A stretch of DNA of 64,000 nt. Origin: Setophaga petechia. Taxonomy: Eukaryota > Chordata > Aves > Passeriformes > Parulidae. The position numbers and the translations under genes are program-made. Positions 12,880-25,634 of the stretch are shown here, in pieces. Where the stretch lies: positions 186,001 to 250,000 of the forward strand of contig JANCRA010000176.1 in the NCBI GenBank assembly GCA_024362935.1. The letters are read 5' to 3'. A model generated the notes under the pieces. It searched no databases. It saw only the letters and a program-made list of their open reading frames with translations, and had not been told where the DNA came from. Within the stretch, counting starts at the first letter, position 1; each line of letters starts with the position of its first letter.

Positions 12880-14130
12880 CTCGCCTGGATCCAGGATCCT
12901 GGAAGGATCAGGGGAAGGAAACCTGGAAGGATCAGGGATCCAATTCCTCTCCCTGGAAGGATCTGGGATCCAATTCCTCTCCTGCAGAGATTTGGGAGCC
13001 AAACCCGCCCTGGTAGGATCTGGAGACAATTCCTTTCCTGGAAATATCTGGGAGCCTGGAAAGATCAGGGAGCTGAAGCCTCACCTGGATCAGGGATCCT
13101 GGAAGGATCAGGGATCCAATTCCTCTCCTAGAAAAATCTGGGGGCCAAAACTGGAAGGATCTGGGGCCAAAGCCTCACCTGGAATTCTCAGGGGAGTCAA
13201 AATCTCCTCTAGAGAAGAGAACATGGAAGGATTGGGGAATCCAGACCCTCATCTGGAATTCTCAGGGGAGCCAAACCTCAACTGGATCAGGGATCCAATC
13301 CCTCTCCTGGAAGAACCAGGGAACCTGGAAAGATGAGGAATCCTGGAAGGATCAAACAAGCCAAACCCTCCCTGGAAGGATCTGGAGACAAATCCTTTCC
13401 TGGAAATATCAGGGAGTCTGGAAAGATCAGGGAGCCAAAGCCTCACCTGGATCAGGGGGCCAAAATCCCTCACCTGGATCAGGGAATGTGAAAGGATCAG
13501 GGGGCCAAAATCCCTCACCTGGATCAGGGATCCTGGAAGGATCAAGGGAATGAAACCTGGAAAGATCAGGGATCCAATCCCTCACCTGGAAGGACCTGGG
13601 ATCCAATCCCTCACCTGGAAGGATCAAGGGAGCCAAACTTGGAAAGATCATGGATCCAAAGCCTCACCTGGATCAGGGGACCTGGAAGGATCAGGGAATC
13701 CAGACCCCCACCTGGAATTCTCAGGGGAGCCAAATCCTGTCCTGCAAGGGACCAGGAAGGATCCAGGGGGCCAAAACCCCTCACCTGGAAGGATCAGGGA
13801 TCCAATCCTGCCCCTGGAAGGATCAAGGGAACCAAACCTGGAAGGATCTGGGGCAAGACCATCACTGGGAATTCTCAGGGGAGCCAATCCCTCACCTGGA
13901 AGAACCAGGGAGCCAAAGCCTCACCTGGATCAGGGGGCCAAAATCCCTCACCTGGATCAGGGATCCTGGAAGGATCAGGGATCCAATCCCTGGAAGGATC
14001 TGGGATCCAATCCCTGGAAGGATCAGGGATCCAATCCCTCACCTGGAAGGATCAGGGATCCAATCCCTGGAAGGATCAGGGATCCAATCCCTGCCCTGGA
14101 AGGATCAGGGATCCAGTCCCTCCCGGAAGG
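12880..14130. repeat. Large minisatellite, GGAAGGATCAGGGATCCAAT family
   Basis: About 40 units of roughly 25-35 bp combine GGAAGGATCAGGGATCC, CACCTGGATCAGGG and GGAATTCTCAGGGGAGCC modules. Both strands stay open over long stretches through periodicity. Confidence 0.9.
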
Positions 14131-15520
14131 TTCGGGAATGTCACTCAGGCCGGGCCCGGGGACAATCAGCACCGTTTGTCACCTGCAGGGCCGTTCCTGA
14201 GTGACCCTGGAACCCTCGGCATTGGGGACACGGGGACACGGGGACTGTCCCGCTCCGTCCCCGCCGCGCCACCCCCGCGGGGCTGGCAGTGCCACCGGGG
14301 CCGGCAGTGCCACCTGGGGCGGTGCCAGCCCCGTGCCAGCCCTGCCAGGCTGTCCCCGCGCTTATCTGGCCACGGCGAGGTCACCGCTGCTGTCCCCAAG
14401 CCACGTGACGGGGACACGGGGACACGGAGCGGCCCGGGCCAGCCCCGCGTGGCCTTTGTCACCGCGGGGGGGGTCGGGGACAAACCCGGGGACAGGGACA
14501 GGAGCAGAGGAAGGGGACAGGGACAGAAAGAGGGGACAGGGACAGGAGAAGGGGACAGGGACAGGAGAAAGGACGAGAAGGGACAGGGACAGAAGCAGGG
14601 GAAGGGGACAGGGACAGGGAAGGGACAGGAGCAGGAACAGGGAAGGGACAGGATCGGGATTGTCGCCCTGGAGTCCCCGCCCGTGCCAGGACACGGGGAC
14701 AGCGCGGGGAGCATCGATCGCCCGCGGGAGGCCGCAGCGTCCCCGCAGTGTCCCCGCAGTGTCCCCAGCGCCTGCCGGGTAATTCCATGGATTTTTCCTC
14801 TCCCGCTCTTCCAGGGGCACTGGGACACCGCGGAGGGGCCGGGCCGGGCATTAAAGGGCGAGCGCCACCCCCTTGGGGACACCAGCGGGACAAGGGGGGA
14901 CATCAGTGTCCCCAAATGTCCGGCACAGGGACGGGGCCACCCCTGAGCAGGGCCGGGCTGGGGGGGAATTCGGGGATCCCGGGTGGAGTTTTTTGGGATT
15001 CTCCAGATTTCTGGAATAGGATCAGGGAACGACAGAATGGGATGGGACATGAACAATCACCCAGTGCCACCACCTGGGGACACCTGCCACTGTCCCAGGC
15101 TGCTGCAAACCCCATCCCAGGGATCAGGGGCAGCCCCAGCTGCTCTGGCAATTGCAGCCCAGCCAGGAATTCCTCATTGCCAAGATCCCATCCATGGCTG
15201 CCCTCTGGCACTGGGAGCCATTCCCTGGCTGCTGTCCCTCCATCCTTTGGGATTTTTCCCTCTCCCTGTTTCCTTCAATTCTTTCAGGCTCTGGATTCCA
15301 AAATTGGGTCAGCTCAGAGCTCCTGATTTCCAGGATGAACAACCCAAATTTTCCTGGAGCTCCTGAGTTCCAGGATGAACATTCCTGATTTTCCTGGAGC
15401 TCCTGTGTTTTGGGATGAACATTCCCAATTTTCCTGCTGGAGCTGCTCCATCCCTGCCTGGTCCTTCCAGGATCATCCCAGAGTTTGGTGCCACAAAATC
15501 CCAAAACTCCTGGTGGTCCC
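14131..15520. other. GC-rich unique DNA with a GGGACAGG tract
   Basis: 14200-14500 is CpG-rich. 14500-14660 is a GGGGACAGGGACAGGAG-type array. The remainder is unique sequence without a supported exon. Confidence 0.55.
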
Positions 15521-15529
15521 AGGCCCTGG

Positions 15530-16115
15530 GGAGGGGCTTGGGGACAGAAAGTTGGGGACAGGAGGGAGATTTGGGGACAAGAAAGGGATTTGGGGACAAA
15601 ATAGGGATTTGGGGACAGGTCACAGGTTTGGGGGACAGGACAGAGGATTGGGGACAGGCCAAAGATTTTGGGGCAGGACACCGGTTTGGGGACAGGAGGG
15701 AGATGTGGGGACAAGGGAGGGATTTAGGGACAGGACAGGGGTTTGGGGACAAGAGAGAGCCTTGGGGACAGGACACAGATTTAGGGACAGGACAGGGGTT
15801 TGGGGACAGGACGGGGATTTTGGGACAGAACACAGATTTTGGGGACAGGAGGGAGATTTCAGGACAGGACAGAAGTCCAGGGACAGGAGGGAGATTTCAG
15901 GACAGGACAGAAGTCCAGGGACAGGAGGGAGGTCTGGGGACAAAAGAGAGGATTTGGGGACAGGAGGGAGGTCTGGGGACAGGACAGGGATTTTGGGAAT
16001 AGGAAAGAGGATTGGGGACAAGAGAGGGATTTGGGTTCAGGACAGGCGTTGGGGACAGGTCACAGATTTTGGGGACAGGTCACAGATTTTGGGGACAGGT
16101 CACAGATTTTGGGAC
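15530..16115. repeat. Minisatellite, GGGGACAGGAGGGAGATTTG family
   Basis: About 24 units of roughly 24 bp, each with GGGGACAGG followed by a TTTGGG-like segment. Strongly G-rich on the plus strand. Confidence 0.88.
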
Positions 16116-16149
16116 CTTCCCCATCATCTCCCCCATCCCAGGAACAGCC

Positions 16150-16300
16150 CCTGTGGATCGGGAATGGATTGGGAATGTCCCCCCGGTGTCGGGAATGTCC
16201 CCCCGGTGTCGGGAATGTCCCTCTGGATCAGGAATGTCCCCCCGGTGTCGGGAATGTCGCCCCGGTGTCGGGAATGTCCCCCCGGTGTCGGGGCTCCCCC
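16150..16300. repeat. 20-bp repeat GGAATGTCCCCCCGGTGTCG
   Basis: Six or seven near-identical units in tandem. Confidence 0.85.
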
Positions 16301-16379
16301 ATCCCGCTCCGTATCCATGGGAACGTTCCCGGCACCGTCACCATGGAAACCGCAGCGCCACGCGCGGCACTGCGGGACC

Positions 16380-17425
16380 TGCGCAGCCAGAGGGACAGAG
16401 GGACACGGACAGAGGGACAGGAATGGGACAGGGGGACAGGGATGGGGACAGGAACAGGGGGACACGGACAGAGGCACAGAGGGGCAGGGGGACAGGAATG
16501 GGGACAGGGACAGGGGGACAGGAATGGGGGGACACGGACAGAGGGACAGAGGGACACGGACAGAGGGACAGGGATCGGGACAGGAGGACAGGAATGGGAC
16601 AGGGACAGGGGGACGGGGGGACAGGAATGGGGGGACACGGACAGAGGGACAGGGGGACAGGAATGGGACAGGGACAGAGGGACAGAGGGACAGGGGGACA
16701 GGAATGGGGACAGGGACAGGGGGGACACGGACAGAGGGACAGGGAGGCAGGGACAGAGGGACAGGAATGGGGACAGACAGGACAGCAAAAGAGGGGACAG
16801 GGACAGGCGGGACACAGAGGAGACAGAGGGGACAGGAATGAGGACAGGGACAGGGGACAGATGGGACAGCACCAGAGGGGACAGAGGGCCCAGCGACAGG
16901 GGGGACACGGACAGAGGAGACAGGGGGGACAGGGACAGAGGGACAGGGATGGGAACAGGGACAGAGGGACAGGGACAGAGGGGACAGAGGGACAGAGATG
17001 GGGACAGGGACAGGAATGGGGAAAGGGACAGGGGGGACACAGACAGAGGGGACAGAGGGACAGAGACAGAGGGGACAGAGTGGACAGGAATGGGGACAGG
17101 AGGGACAGTGACAGGGGACAGATGGGACAGCAACAGGGGGGACATGGACAGAAGAGACACGAGGACGGGGACAGAGGGACAGGAATGGGGACAGGAGCAG
17201 AGGGACAGAGGGGCAGGAATGGGGACAGATGGGACAGCAAAAGAGGGGACAGGGACAGGGGGGACATGGACAGAGGAGAGAGAGGGGACAGAGGAGACAG
17301 GAATGAGGACAGGGACAGATGGACAGACATGGGGGACAGGGACAGAGGGGACAGAGGGGACAGAGGGGACAGAGGGGACAGAGGGGACAGAGGGGACAGA
17401 GGGGACAGAGGGGACAGGGCTGTGC
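16380..17425. repeat. G-rich GGGACAGAGGGACAGG satellite ending in a 9-bp repeat
   Basis: About 1 kb of GGGACAGA / GGGACAGGAATGG units. At 17340-17420 it becomes a regular GGGGACAGA 9-mer. The open frame of over 700 codons across this region is simple D/R/G/T repeat and not a gene. Confidence 0.92.
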
Positions 17426-17999
17426 TTGTACGGGACACGGGAGATCCCTGCCAGGGCTGGAGCATTCCAGGACCCCACAGACCCCTGGATGGGGACAGCC
17501 CCCCCTGTCCCCAGCAGCTCCCGCCTGCAGCGCCCACATTCCCAAGGAGCGGGACAGGAGCAGGCCCGGAGCCGCGCAGGGACAATCCCAGAGCCCCCAG
17601 TGCCACCAGGGCACCAACAAACCCCTCCTGGCAGCTCCCACAATTCCCGCTCTCATCCCAGGAAATCCCGCTGGTGCCACCCAGGACACCTCCGCGGTGG
17701 CACTGCCACATCCTGTCCCCTCTGCCGCCTCCACACTGACCCCGAAACCACCGGGAATCGCCGGGAATTCCATGGAAGCGGTGGTGGAACCCCGCCGGAG
17801 CCCGTCCCGGCAGCTGGAGCTCACCTGTTCCCGGGAATTCGGCGCTGCCCGAGGGCTCGGAGCCACCCAGGGCCGGATCCAGGCGGGACAAACATCCCGG
17901 GGCCCCCCCGGCGGCGCCGCTAATGGGATCAGCCCCGCTCCATCTGCTCGGCGGGGCCGCCGCTAATCCCGAGCCAGACCCGGGATAGGCCGGGAAACG
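17426..17999. other. Unique GC-rich DNA
   Basis: CpG-containing unique block between two satellites. A donor-like GAACAG/GTGAGC occurs on the minus strand near 17825, but no matching exon could be argued. Confidence 0.4.
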
Positions 18000-18990
18000 G
18001 CAGCGGGATCCCGGGAATGGGGGGAGATTAATGCTGGGAATGGGGGGGAAATTAATTCTGGGAATCAGGGGGAAGTTATGGGAATGACGGGGAAATTCTG
18101 GAGGTTGGAGAAATTTAGGAAATCACGGAGAAATTCTGGGAATCAGGGAGAAATTATGGGAATGACAGGGAAATTCTGGAGGTTGGAGAAATTTAGCAAA
18201 TCACAGAGAAATTATGGGAATTAGGGGGAAATTGATTAAGGGAATTGGGGAGGAGCTCTGGGAATCAGGGAGGAATGACAGGATTCAGGGAGAAATTCTG
18301 GGAATTGGGGAGAAATTACGGGAACTGAGGAGAAATTACAGGAATTGAGAAGGAATCACGGGAATCGGGGAGGAATTACAGGATTCAGGGAGAAATTCTG
18401 GGAATTGGGGAGAAATTGGAGGAATCAGAGAAATTCTGAGAGTCACGGATAAATTATGGGAATTGAGGAGAAATTACAGGAATTGAGGAGGAATTACGAG
18501 AATTGAGGAAGAATTACGGGAATTGAGGAGGAATCACGGGAATCGGGGAGGAATTACGGGAATCGGGGAGGAATTCTGGGAATCAGAGAGAAGTTCTGGG
18601 AATTGAGGAGAAATTACAGGAATTGGAGAAATCGCGGGGTTCAGGGAGAAATTATGGGAATTGAGGAGAAATTCCATGAATCATGGAGAAATTCTAGAAA
18701 TTGGGGCAAAATAACAGGAATCAGGGAGAATTTGCAGGAGTTGGGGAGAAACCCCAGGAACTGGGGAGACATTCTGGGAATCACAGAGAAATCCTGGGAA
18801 TCAGGGAGAAATTCTGGGAATCACTGAGAAATTCTGGGAATTGGGGCAAAATTTCAGGAATCGAGGAGAAATTCTGGGAACCAGGAAGGAATCCCAGGAA
18901 TTACAGAGGAATCACAGAGAAATCCCAGGAATTACAGAGGAATCACAGAGAAATCCCAGGAATTACGGAGAAATCCAGGGAATCAGGGAA
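18000..18990. repeat. Minisatellite, about 20-bp GGGAATCAGGGAGAAATTCT unit
   Basis: Around 45 degenerate units alternate GGGAATCAGGGAGAAATT and GGGAATTGAGGAGAAATT. Confidence 0.9.
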
Positions 18991-19389
18991 CGGCGCTGTC
19001 ACCCCACCACCATCCCTCGAGTCTGGCACCAGCGGGAGACTCCAGACGCGCATTCCAGAGGGAGAACAGCTTGGGGGAGCTCCCACATTCCCGCATTCTC
19101 ACGTTCCCGCGTTCCCACCTTCCCGCATTCCCTCCCACAGCCGGCAGGGAAGCGCCTGCAGCACCCGGAGCGGGGAAACGGGGTTTGGGATGGTTGGGAG
19201 CGGCTTGGAATGGTTGGGAATAAAGCGCTGGAAGCGCATTCCAAAGGTTCTGGGATGAGGTGGAGCCGGGAGAAGCCCCCTGGGCTCCGCTGGAATTCCC
19301 ATTCCTTGGTTTGATCCCTGGTTCCCAGGATTTCATCCCAAAGCCTGGCACGGGCAGGGAGCTCCTGAGGTGTCCCTGTGGGAATTCCC
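18991..19389. other. Unique spacer
   Basis: No feature recognised. Confidence 0.5.
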
Positions 19390-19640
19390 AGTGAAACCCT
19401 GGGATGGGATGGGATGGGATGGGGATGGGATGGGGATGGGATGGGGATGGGATGGGGATGGGATGGGGATGGGAATGGGATGGGAATGGGGATGGGAATG
19501 GGATGGGGATGGGAATGGGAATGGGAATGGGAATGGGAATGGGAATGGGGATGGGGATGGGAATGGGGATGGGATGGGGATGGGGATGGGATGGGGATGG
19601 GATGGGAATGGGGATGGGATGGGGATGGGATGGGGATGGG
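19390..19640. repeat. GGGATGG / GGGAATGG microsatellite
   Basis: Pure array of GGGATGGGGATGG and GGGAATGG units over about 250 bp, with G-runs spaced 2-4 bases apart. Confidence 0.95.
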
Positions 19641-19729
19641 CCCAGGGACAGGAGCTGGGATCCCAAATCCCGATGATTCCCAGCATTGGGAATGGCTCCA
19701 GGTGGGAACAGCAGCAGGGCCTGGGGGTG

Positions 19730-19915
19730 GTTTGGGATCGGGACTGGGATTGGAACTGGGATCGAGATCAGGATCAGGGTTGGGATCTGGATTAGGGTTG
19801 ATCAGGATCAGGATTGGGATCAGGATTGGGGTTGAGATTGGGATCAGTATCAGGATTGGGATCTGGATTAGGGTCGATCAGGATCAGGATTGGGATTGGG
19901 ATTAGGATCAGGATT
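19730..19915. repeat. Short GGGATCAGGATT array
   Basis: Units of GGATCAGGATTGGGATC with variation. Confidence 0.8.
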
Positions 19916-20149
19916 TTTTCCAGGAGCAGAGGAGCCCTGAGGCCCACAGGAAAAGGTCAGAGCAGAGATTGGGAAAATCCCTAAGGAAAACCCCCCTGGA
20001 GGGAGGGTTTGGATCAGGAGGATCCCGACACTTTTCCTTTGTCACCTCCATGGGACATCTGTCCCCTCCCTGTCCCCATCCCAGTGCCACCCGTGCCAGG
20101 GACAGCCGGAGCTTCCAAAGGGTCTGGGAGAAGCCCCAGGGCTCCAGGG
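19916..20149. other. Unique spacer
   Basis: No feature recognised. Confidence 0.45.
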
Positions 20150-20310
20150 GGGCCTGCCCAGCCACATTCCCATGGGATTTTCCTGGGGGGGCTGCCCAGC
20201 CACATTCCCATGGGATTTTCCTGGGGGGGCCTGCCCAGCCACATTCCCATGGGATTTTCCTGGGGGGGCCTGCCCACCCACATTCCCATGGGATTTTCCT
20301 GCTGATGCCA
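20150..20310. repeat. About 41-bp unit, four copies
   Basis: CCACATTCCCATGGGATTTT followed by CCTGGGGGGGC, four times. Confidence 0.88.
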
Positions 20311-20349
20311 CATCCCAGAGCCACAGCTGCTCCTGCCTTGCTCACAGCC

Positions 20350-20990
20350 AGCACCGCTTGGAGCATTTCCAGCCTTTCCCAGTTTTCCAAACTTTTCCCA
20401 TTCCCATTCCTGCCCTCAACTCTCCACACCTGAGCCGGACCTCTCTGAGCCCTGCCAGCCTTTTCCAGCCTTTCCTATTTTTTCACATTTTTTTCCAGTC
20501 TTTCCCAGCCTTTTCCTGCTTTTCCCATTCCCATTCCCGCCCTCAACTCTCCACACCTGAACCAGGACCACTCTGAGCCCTGCCAGCCTTTTCCAGTTTC
20601 CCATTTCCCCCCAATTTTTCCAGCCTTTCCCAGCTTTTCCCAACCTTTTCCTGCTTTTCCCAGCCTTGCCACCCGTTCCCAGTTTCTTCCAGCCTTTCCC
20701 AACTTTTCATAATCCCATTCCTGCCCATAGGGACCACTCTGAGCCCTGTCAGACTTTCCCAGTTTTTCCCAGTTTTTCCAAGTCTTTCCTAATTTTTCCA
20801 GCCTTCCTCAGTTTTTTCCAGTCTCTCCCAAATTTTCCAGCCTTCCCCAGTTTTTTCCAGTCTCTCCCAAATTTTCCAGCCTTTCCCAGTTTTTCCCAGC
20901 CTTTTCCCATTCCCATTCCTGGAATGGGACTGCTCTGAGCCCCGCCACCCTTTCCCAGTTTTTCCCATTCCCATCCCCATCTCCCACCCC
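20350..20990. repeat. Degenerate TTTTCCCAGCCTTTCCC array
   Basis: Pyrimidine-rich repeats, with a longer period (about 160 bp) marked by GACCACTCTGAGCCCTGCC. Confidence 0.8.
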
Positions 20991-20999
20991 TGATCCCCA

Positions 21000-21945
21000 G
21001 CGGAGTTTCCCAGCTGGATCCCCTGCCCCGGGGCCATTCCTGGTTGGCATTCCCACCTGGATCCCCGGCCTTAGGGCCATTCCCAACTGGATCCTCCATC
21101 CCAGGGCCATCCCCCACTCCAGGGCTGTTCTGGGCCAGCATTCCCGGCTGGATTCTCCATCCCAGGGCCATTCCCAGCCACATTCCCGGCTGGATTCCCC
21201 ATCCCAGGGCCATTCCTGGCTGGATTCTCCATCCCAGGGCCATTCCCAGCCACATTCCCGGTTGGATTCCCCATCCCAGGGCCATTCCCAGCCACATTCC
21301 TGGCTGGATTCCCCATCCCAGGGCCATTCCTGGCTGGATTCTCCATCCCAGGGCCATTCCCAGCCACATTCCTGGCTGGATTCCCCATCCCAGGGCCATT
21401 CCTGGCTGGATTCTCCATCCCAGGGCCATTCCCAGCCGCATTCCCGGTTGGATTCTCCATACCAGGGCCATTCCCAGTCCACATTCCCGGCTGGATTCCC
21501 CATCCCAGGGCCATTCCCGGCTGGGTTCCCCATCCCAGGGCCATTCCTGGCTGGATTCCCCACCCAGGGCCATTCCCAGCCACATTCCCGGCTGGATTCC
21601 CCATCCCAGGGCCATTCCTGGCTGGATTCCCCACCCAGGGCCATTCCCAGTCACATTCCTGGCTGGATTCCCTGCCCCAGGGCCATTCCCAGGGCCATTC
21701 CCAGCCACATTCCCAGCTGGATTCCCCATCCCAGGGTCATTCCTGGCTGGATTCCCCACCCCAGGGCCATTCCCAGCTGCATTCCCGGTTGGATTCTCCA
21801 TACCAGGGCCATTCCCAGCCCACATTCCCAGCTGAATTCCCCATCCCAGGACCATTCCCAGCTGGATTCCCCATCCCAGGGCCATTCCCAGCTGGATTCC
21901 CCATCCCAGGGCCATTCCCAGCCACATTCCCGGCGATCCCAGGGC
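21000..21945. repeat. Minisatellite of 30- and 42-bp units
   Basis: Units of GGCCATTCCTGGCTGGATTC / CCCCATCCCAG and of GGCCATTCCCAGCCACATTC are tandemly repeated about 25 times. Confidence 0.92.
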
Positions 21946-21954
21946 CAGGCTCAC

Positions 21955-22002
21955 CTGGCAGGACAGTCACAGCCGGGCTCACAGCGCTCCCTCCTCATCC
22001 AC
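21955..22002 (-). other. Candidate 48-bp exon (low confidence)
   Basis: On the minus strand, a polypyrimidine acceptor (CTCTGTCCCCGCAG) and a consensus donor (GCCAG then GTGAGCC) bound 48 bp of non-repetitive sequence. In one frame it reads MRRERCEPGCDCPA; another frame contains a stop. It lies between the SHANK3 coding exon and the 36-kb CpG island on the same strand, so it could be a 5'-UTR exon. It could also be chance. Confidence 0.25.
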
Positions 22003-22149
22003 CTGCGGGGACAGAGGGGACACGTCAGAGCATTCCCGGTGCCCGGGAAGCCGTGGGCACCGCGGGTGGCAGGAGGGCGGGAATGGGAGAATTCCCAGGA
22101 AAGGGACGGCAGGGACAGGGAAGGGCACCTCTGGTGTCACAGGGAAGTC

Positions 22150-22410
22150 AAAATTCTGAGATCTGAGAATTCCTGACACACAAACCCGTCCTTATCCTGA
22201 GAATTTCTGACACACAAACCCATCCTTATCCCGAGAATTCCCACCACGGGAGCCCATCCTTATCCCGAGAATTCCTGACACATAAACCCGTCCTTATCCC
22301 GAGAATTCCTGACACATAAACCCGTCCTTATTCTGAGAATTCCCACCATGGGAGCCCATCCTTATCCCGAGAATTCCTGACACAGGAGCCCATCCTCATC
22401 CCGTGCTGTC
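22150..22410. repeat. Array with GAGAATTCCTGACACA unit
   Basis: Seven units of about 32-40 bp containing CCCATCCTTATCCCGAGAAT. Confidence 0.85.
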
Positions 22411-22489
22411 CCAGTGAGAGCTCCAGGGAACATCCCAGGGATTAGGGAGAGGGATAATAGGTGCAGGATCCTGGCTCAGCGGGAACATG

Positions 22490-24300
22490 GATGCTTCTCC
22501 CACTCTGGATCAGTGGGATCCTCCAGCACTCATCCCACCCAGGATCAGTGGGATCCTCCAATTTTCCCATCCTAGATCAGTGGGATTCCCACCCTGGATC
22601 AGTGGGATTCTCCCCTTTTCCCACTCTGGATCATTGGGATCTTCCAGAACCAATCCCACCATGGATCAATGGGGTTCCCACACTTTTCCCACCCCAAATC
22701 AGTGGGATCCTCCAATTTTTCCATCCTGGATCAGTGGGATTCCCCAGCACTAATCCCACTCTGGATCAAGCACTTCCAGCACTTTTCCCACCCTTAGTAA
22801 ATGAGGATTCTCCAGCACCAATCCCAGCCTGGGGTTCTTCCCTCACTTCTCCCATCCTGGATCAATGGGAATCCTCCACTTTTCCCACTCTGGATCAGTG
22901 GGATCCTCCATTTTTCCGACCCTGCATCAGTGGGATATTCCAGCACCGATTCCACCATGGATCAATGGGGTTCTTCCCACACTTTTCCCAGTCCAGATCA
23001 GTGGGATTCTCAGCACCTTTCCCACCCTGTATCAGTGGGATCCTCCACTTCTCCCACTCTGGATCAGCGGGATCCTCCAGCACCAATCCCACCCCAAATC
23101 AGTGGGATCCTCCACTTTTTTTCACCCTGTATCATTGGGATCTTCCAGCACCAATCCCACCATGGATCAATGGGGTTCCCACATTTTTCCCACCCCAAAT
23201 CAGTGGGATCCTCCAATTTTCCCACCACAGACTAGTGGGATATTCCAGCACCAATCCCACACTGGATCAATGGGATACTCCACTTTTCCCACTCTGAATC
23301 AATGGGATCCTTCACTTTTCCCACCCCAGATCAGTGGGATTCTCCAGCATCAATCCCACCATGGATCAATGGGGTTCCCTCCCACACTTTTCCAACCCCA
23401 AATCAGTGGGATCCTCCACTTTTCCCACTCTGGATCAGTGGGATATTCCAGCACTGATCTCACTCTGGATCAGTGGGATCCTCCAGCACTTTCCCACCCC
23501 GGATCAGTGGGATCCTCCACTTTTCCCACCCCGGATCAGTGGGATCCTCCACTTTTCCCACCCCAGACCAGTGGGATTCTCCAGCACCCATCCCACACTG
23601 GATCAGTGGGATACTCCACTTTTCCCACCCCAGATCAGTGGGATTCTCCAGCACCAATCCCACTCTGGATCAATGGGGTTCTTCCCACACTTTTCCCACC
23701 CCAAATCAGTGGGATCCTCCACTTTTCCCACACTGGATCATGGGATACTCCACTTATCCCACTCTGAATCAATGGGATCCTCCACTTTTCCCACCCCAAA
23801 TTAGTGGGATTCTCCAGCACCAATCCCACTCTGGATCAGTGGGATCCTCCTGCACTTTCCCACCCCGGATCAGTGGGATCCTCCACTTTTCCTATCCTGG
23901 ATCAGTGGGATTCTCCACTTTTCCCACCCCAGATCAGTGGGATCCTCCACTTTTCCTATCCTGGATCAGTGGGATTCTCCACTTTTCCCACTCTGGATCA
24001 GTGGGATTCTTCAGCATCAATCCCACATGAGCCAGTGGTTTTCCCACCCCAGATCAGTGGGATCCTCCACTTTTCCCACTCTGGATCAGTGGGATATTTC
24101 AGCACTGATCCCACTCTGGATCAGTGGGATCCTCCTGCACTTTCCCACCCCGGATCAGTGGGATCCTCCACTTTTCCCACTCTGGATCAGTGGGATATTC
24201 CAGCATCGATCCCACCCTGGATCAGTGGGATCCTGCACTTTTCCCACCCTGGATCAGTGGGATCCTGCACTTTTCCCACCCCGGATCCGCGGGATCCTCT
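22490..24300. repeat. 1.8-kb minisatellite, TGGATCAGTGGGATCCTCCA family
   Basis: More than 50 units of about 32-36 bp: GGATCAGTGGGATCCTCC then ACTTTTCCCAC or AGCACCAATCCCAC. One of the cleanest long arrays in the window. Confidence 0.95.
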
Positions 24301-25630
24301 CCCGGCTCACTCCCATCCTCCCCTCAGTGCCACCAGCCCTGAATGTCCCCACAGGGGTCACCCCTTTTCCTGGCTCCTCGGGGCCAGCGCCCACCTCCAG
24401 CGCGGAGATTCGGGAATGGGAACATCCAGGGAACATCCAGGGAACATCCAGGGAGCCTCTGGGGCCGCTCGCCGCCGCCAAAGCCGCGCTCGGGGCGGGC
24501 GCTGAAATGGCTGCTGGTTCTCAGGGAATTAAAAATGCATGGCTTGGGAATTCTCCGAGCGCCGCAGCTGCTGCCAGCCGGGAAGGGGGGGAAAAGGGGA
24601 GGAAAAGCGAGAAAAAGGGGAGAAAAGGCCGTGCCCAGGGCGCCCTTTGTGCCCCAAAACCCCTGGAGCGCCGCGCAGGTGTCTGGCCGGAATCCTGGGA
24701 ATGTTTCCCAAGGTCTCCGCCTTCCTGCACCTGGAAAAGTCGCGGCTGGTGTGGAAAATGACGGAATTCCCGAGGGGCCGGAGCTGTCAGCGGCTGGGCC
24801 AGCGCAGGGGACACTCCTGGGGACAGGGAAGTGGCGCTGGGGTCTGTGCAGGACCTACGGAAAGGTTCCTGGAATATCCAGGGAATGCTCTGCCTGCAGG
24901 GACATCCAAGCTCCCCGAGCGAATCTTGGTTTTGGGATGAGGGAAAACACCCCCACAGGCTCCTTCCCGCCGGGAACACCCCAAAATCCCAGATTTCGGC
25001 TGCTCCAGAGCCAGGCAAGAGCTGGGAGCAGCCCAGGCCTTCCTAACCTGAGATTCCCAAAAAAACCACAAATCCCAGGAAAACCCAAAACAGGCGGGAA
25101 GAGCGGCCAAAGGGCGAGGAGAACTCGCAGGAAGGGGGAGGAAAAGGCGGAATTGGCGCCTCGGGATCTGGGAGAGGAGAGGGGAGCGAGATAAGAGCCG
25201 TGACATCCTGAGCAGGAGCGGAAAATCCCGTGGGATCCGGCGCTGGAGGGGAGGAGGAAACGCTTCCCTGCCTGGCAGGAAGCGCCAGGGAGAGAATTCT
25301 CAGCCGGATCCAGAGGTTCCGGAGGGGGAGGCGCTGCCGGGGGGGCTCCGGGAGTCACGGCAGCACCGGGAGGGATTTTCCTGCTCTCCAGCCCTTCTTC
25401 GGGGCTCAGGTGAGGCCCGGCTGGAATTCCAGCCCTGGGAATGAGCACCCAGCGATTCCAGAGGCGCCGGGAAGAGAAGTGGGATGCTGGCAGGAGGAGA
25501 ATCTCCTGGGAACGGGAGGGAAAAGATTCCAGAAATTCAGTTTGGCCCAAGGAATGAATTGTGCCAGAGATCCGGGATGTTTGCAGCTGGCAGGATCCCA
25601 ACTCTGGCATTCCCGAGGATGCTGGATCCT
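24301..25630. other. Unique GC-rich block, no gene assigned
   Basis: About 1.3 kb of non-repetitive sequence between two arrays, with moderate CpG. Open frames exist on both strands but I recognise no domain and no paired splice sites. Confidence 0.45.
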
Positions 25631-25634
25631 GGGA

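Noticed and set aside
16012..17420. CRISPR-like repeat and spacer arrangement
   Set aside because: Units are contiguous and degenerate with no unique spacers; eukaryotic minisatellite.
15800..17923. Plus-strand open frame of about 700 codons rich in Gly, Asp, Arg, Thr
   Set aside because: Entirely the translation of the GGGACAG satellite; other frames on both strands are also open, and there is no homology or splice context.
22461..24505. Long W/S/P repeat open frames
   Set aside because: Translations of the GGATCAGTGGGATCC minisatellite.
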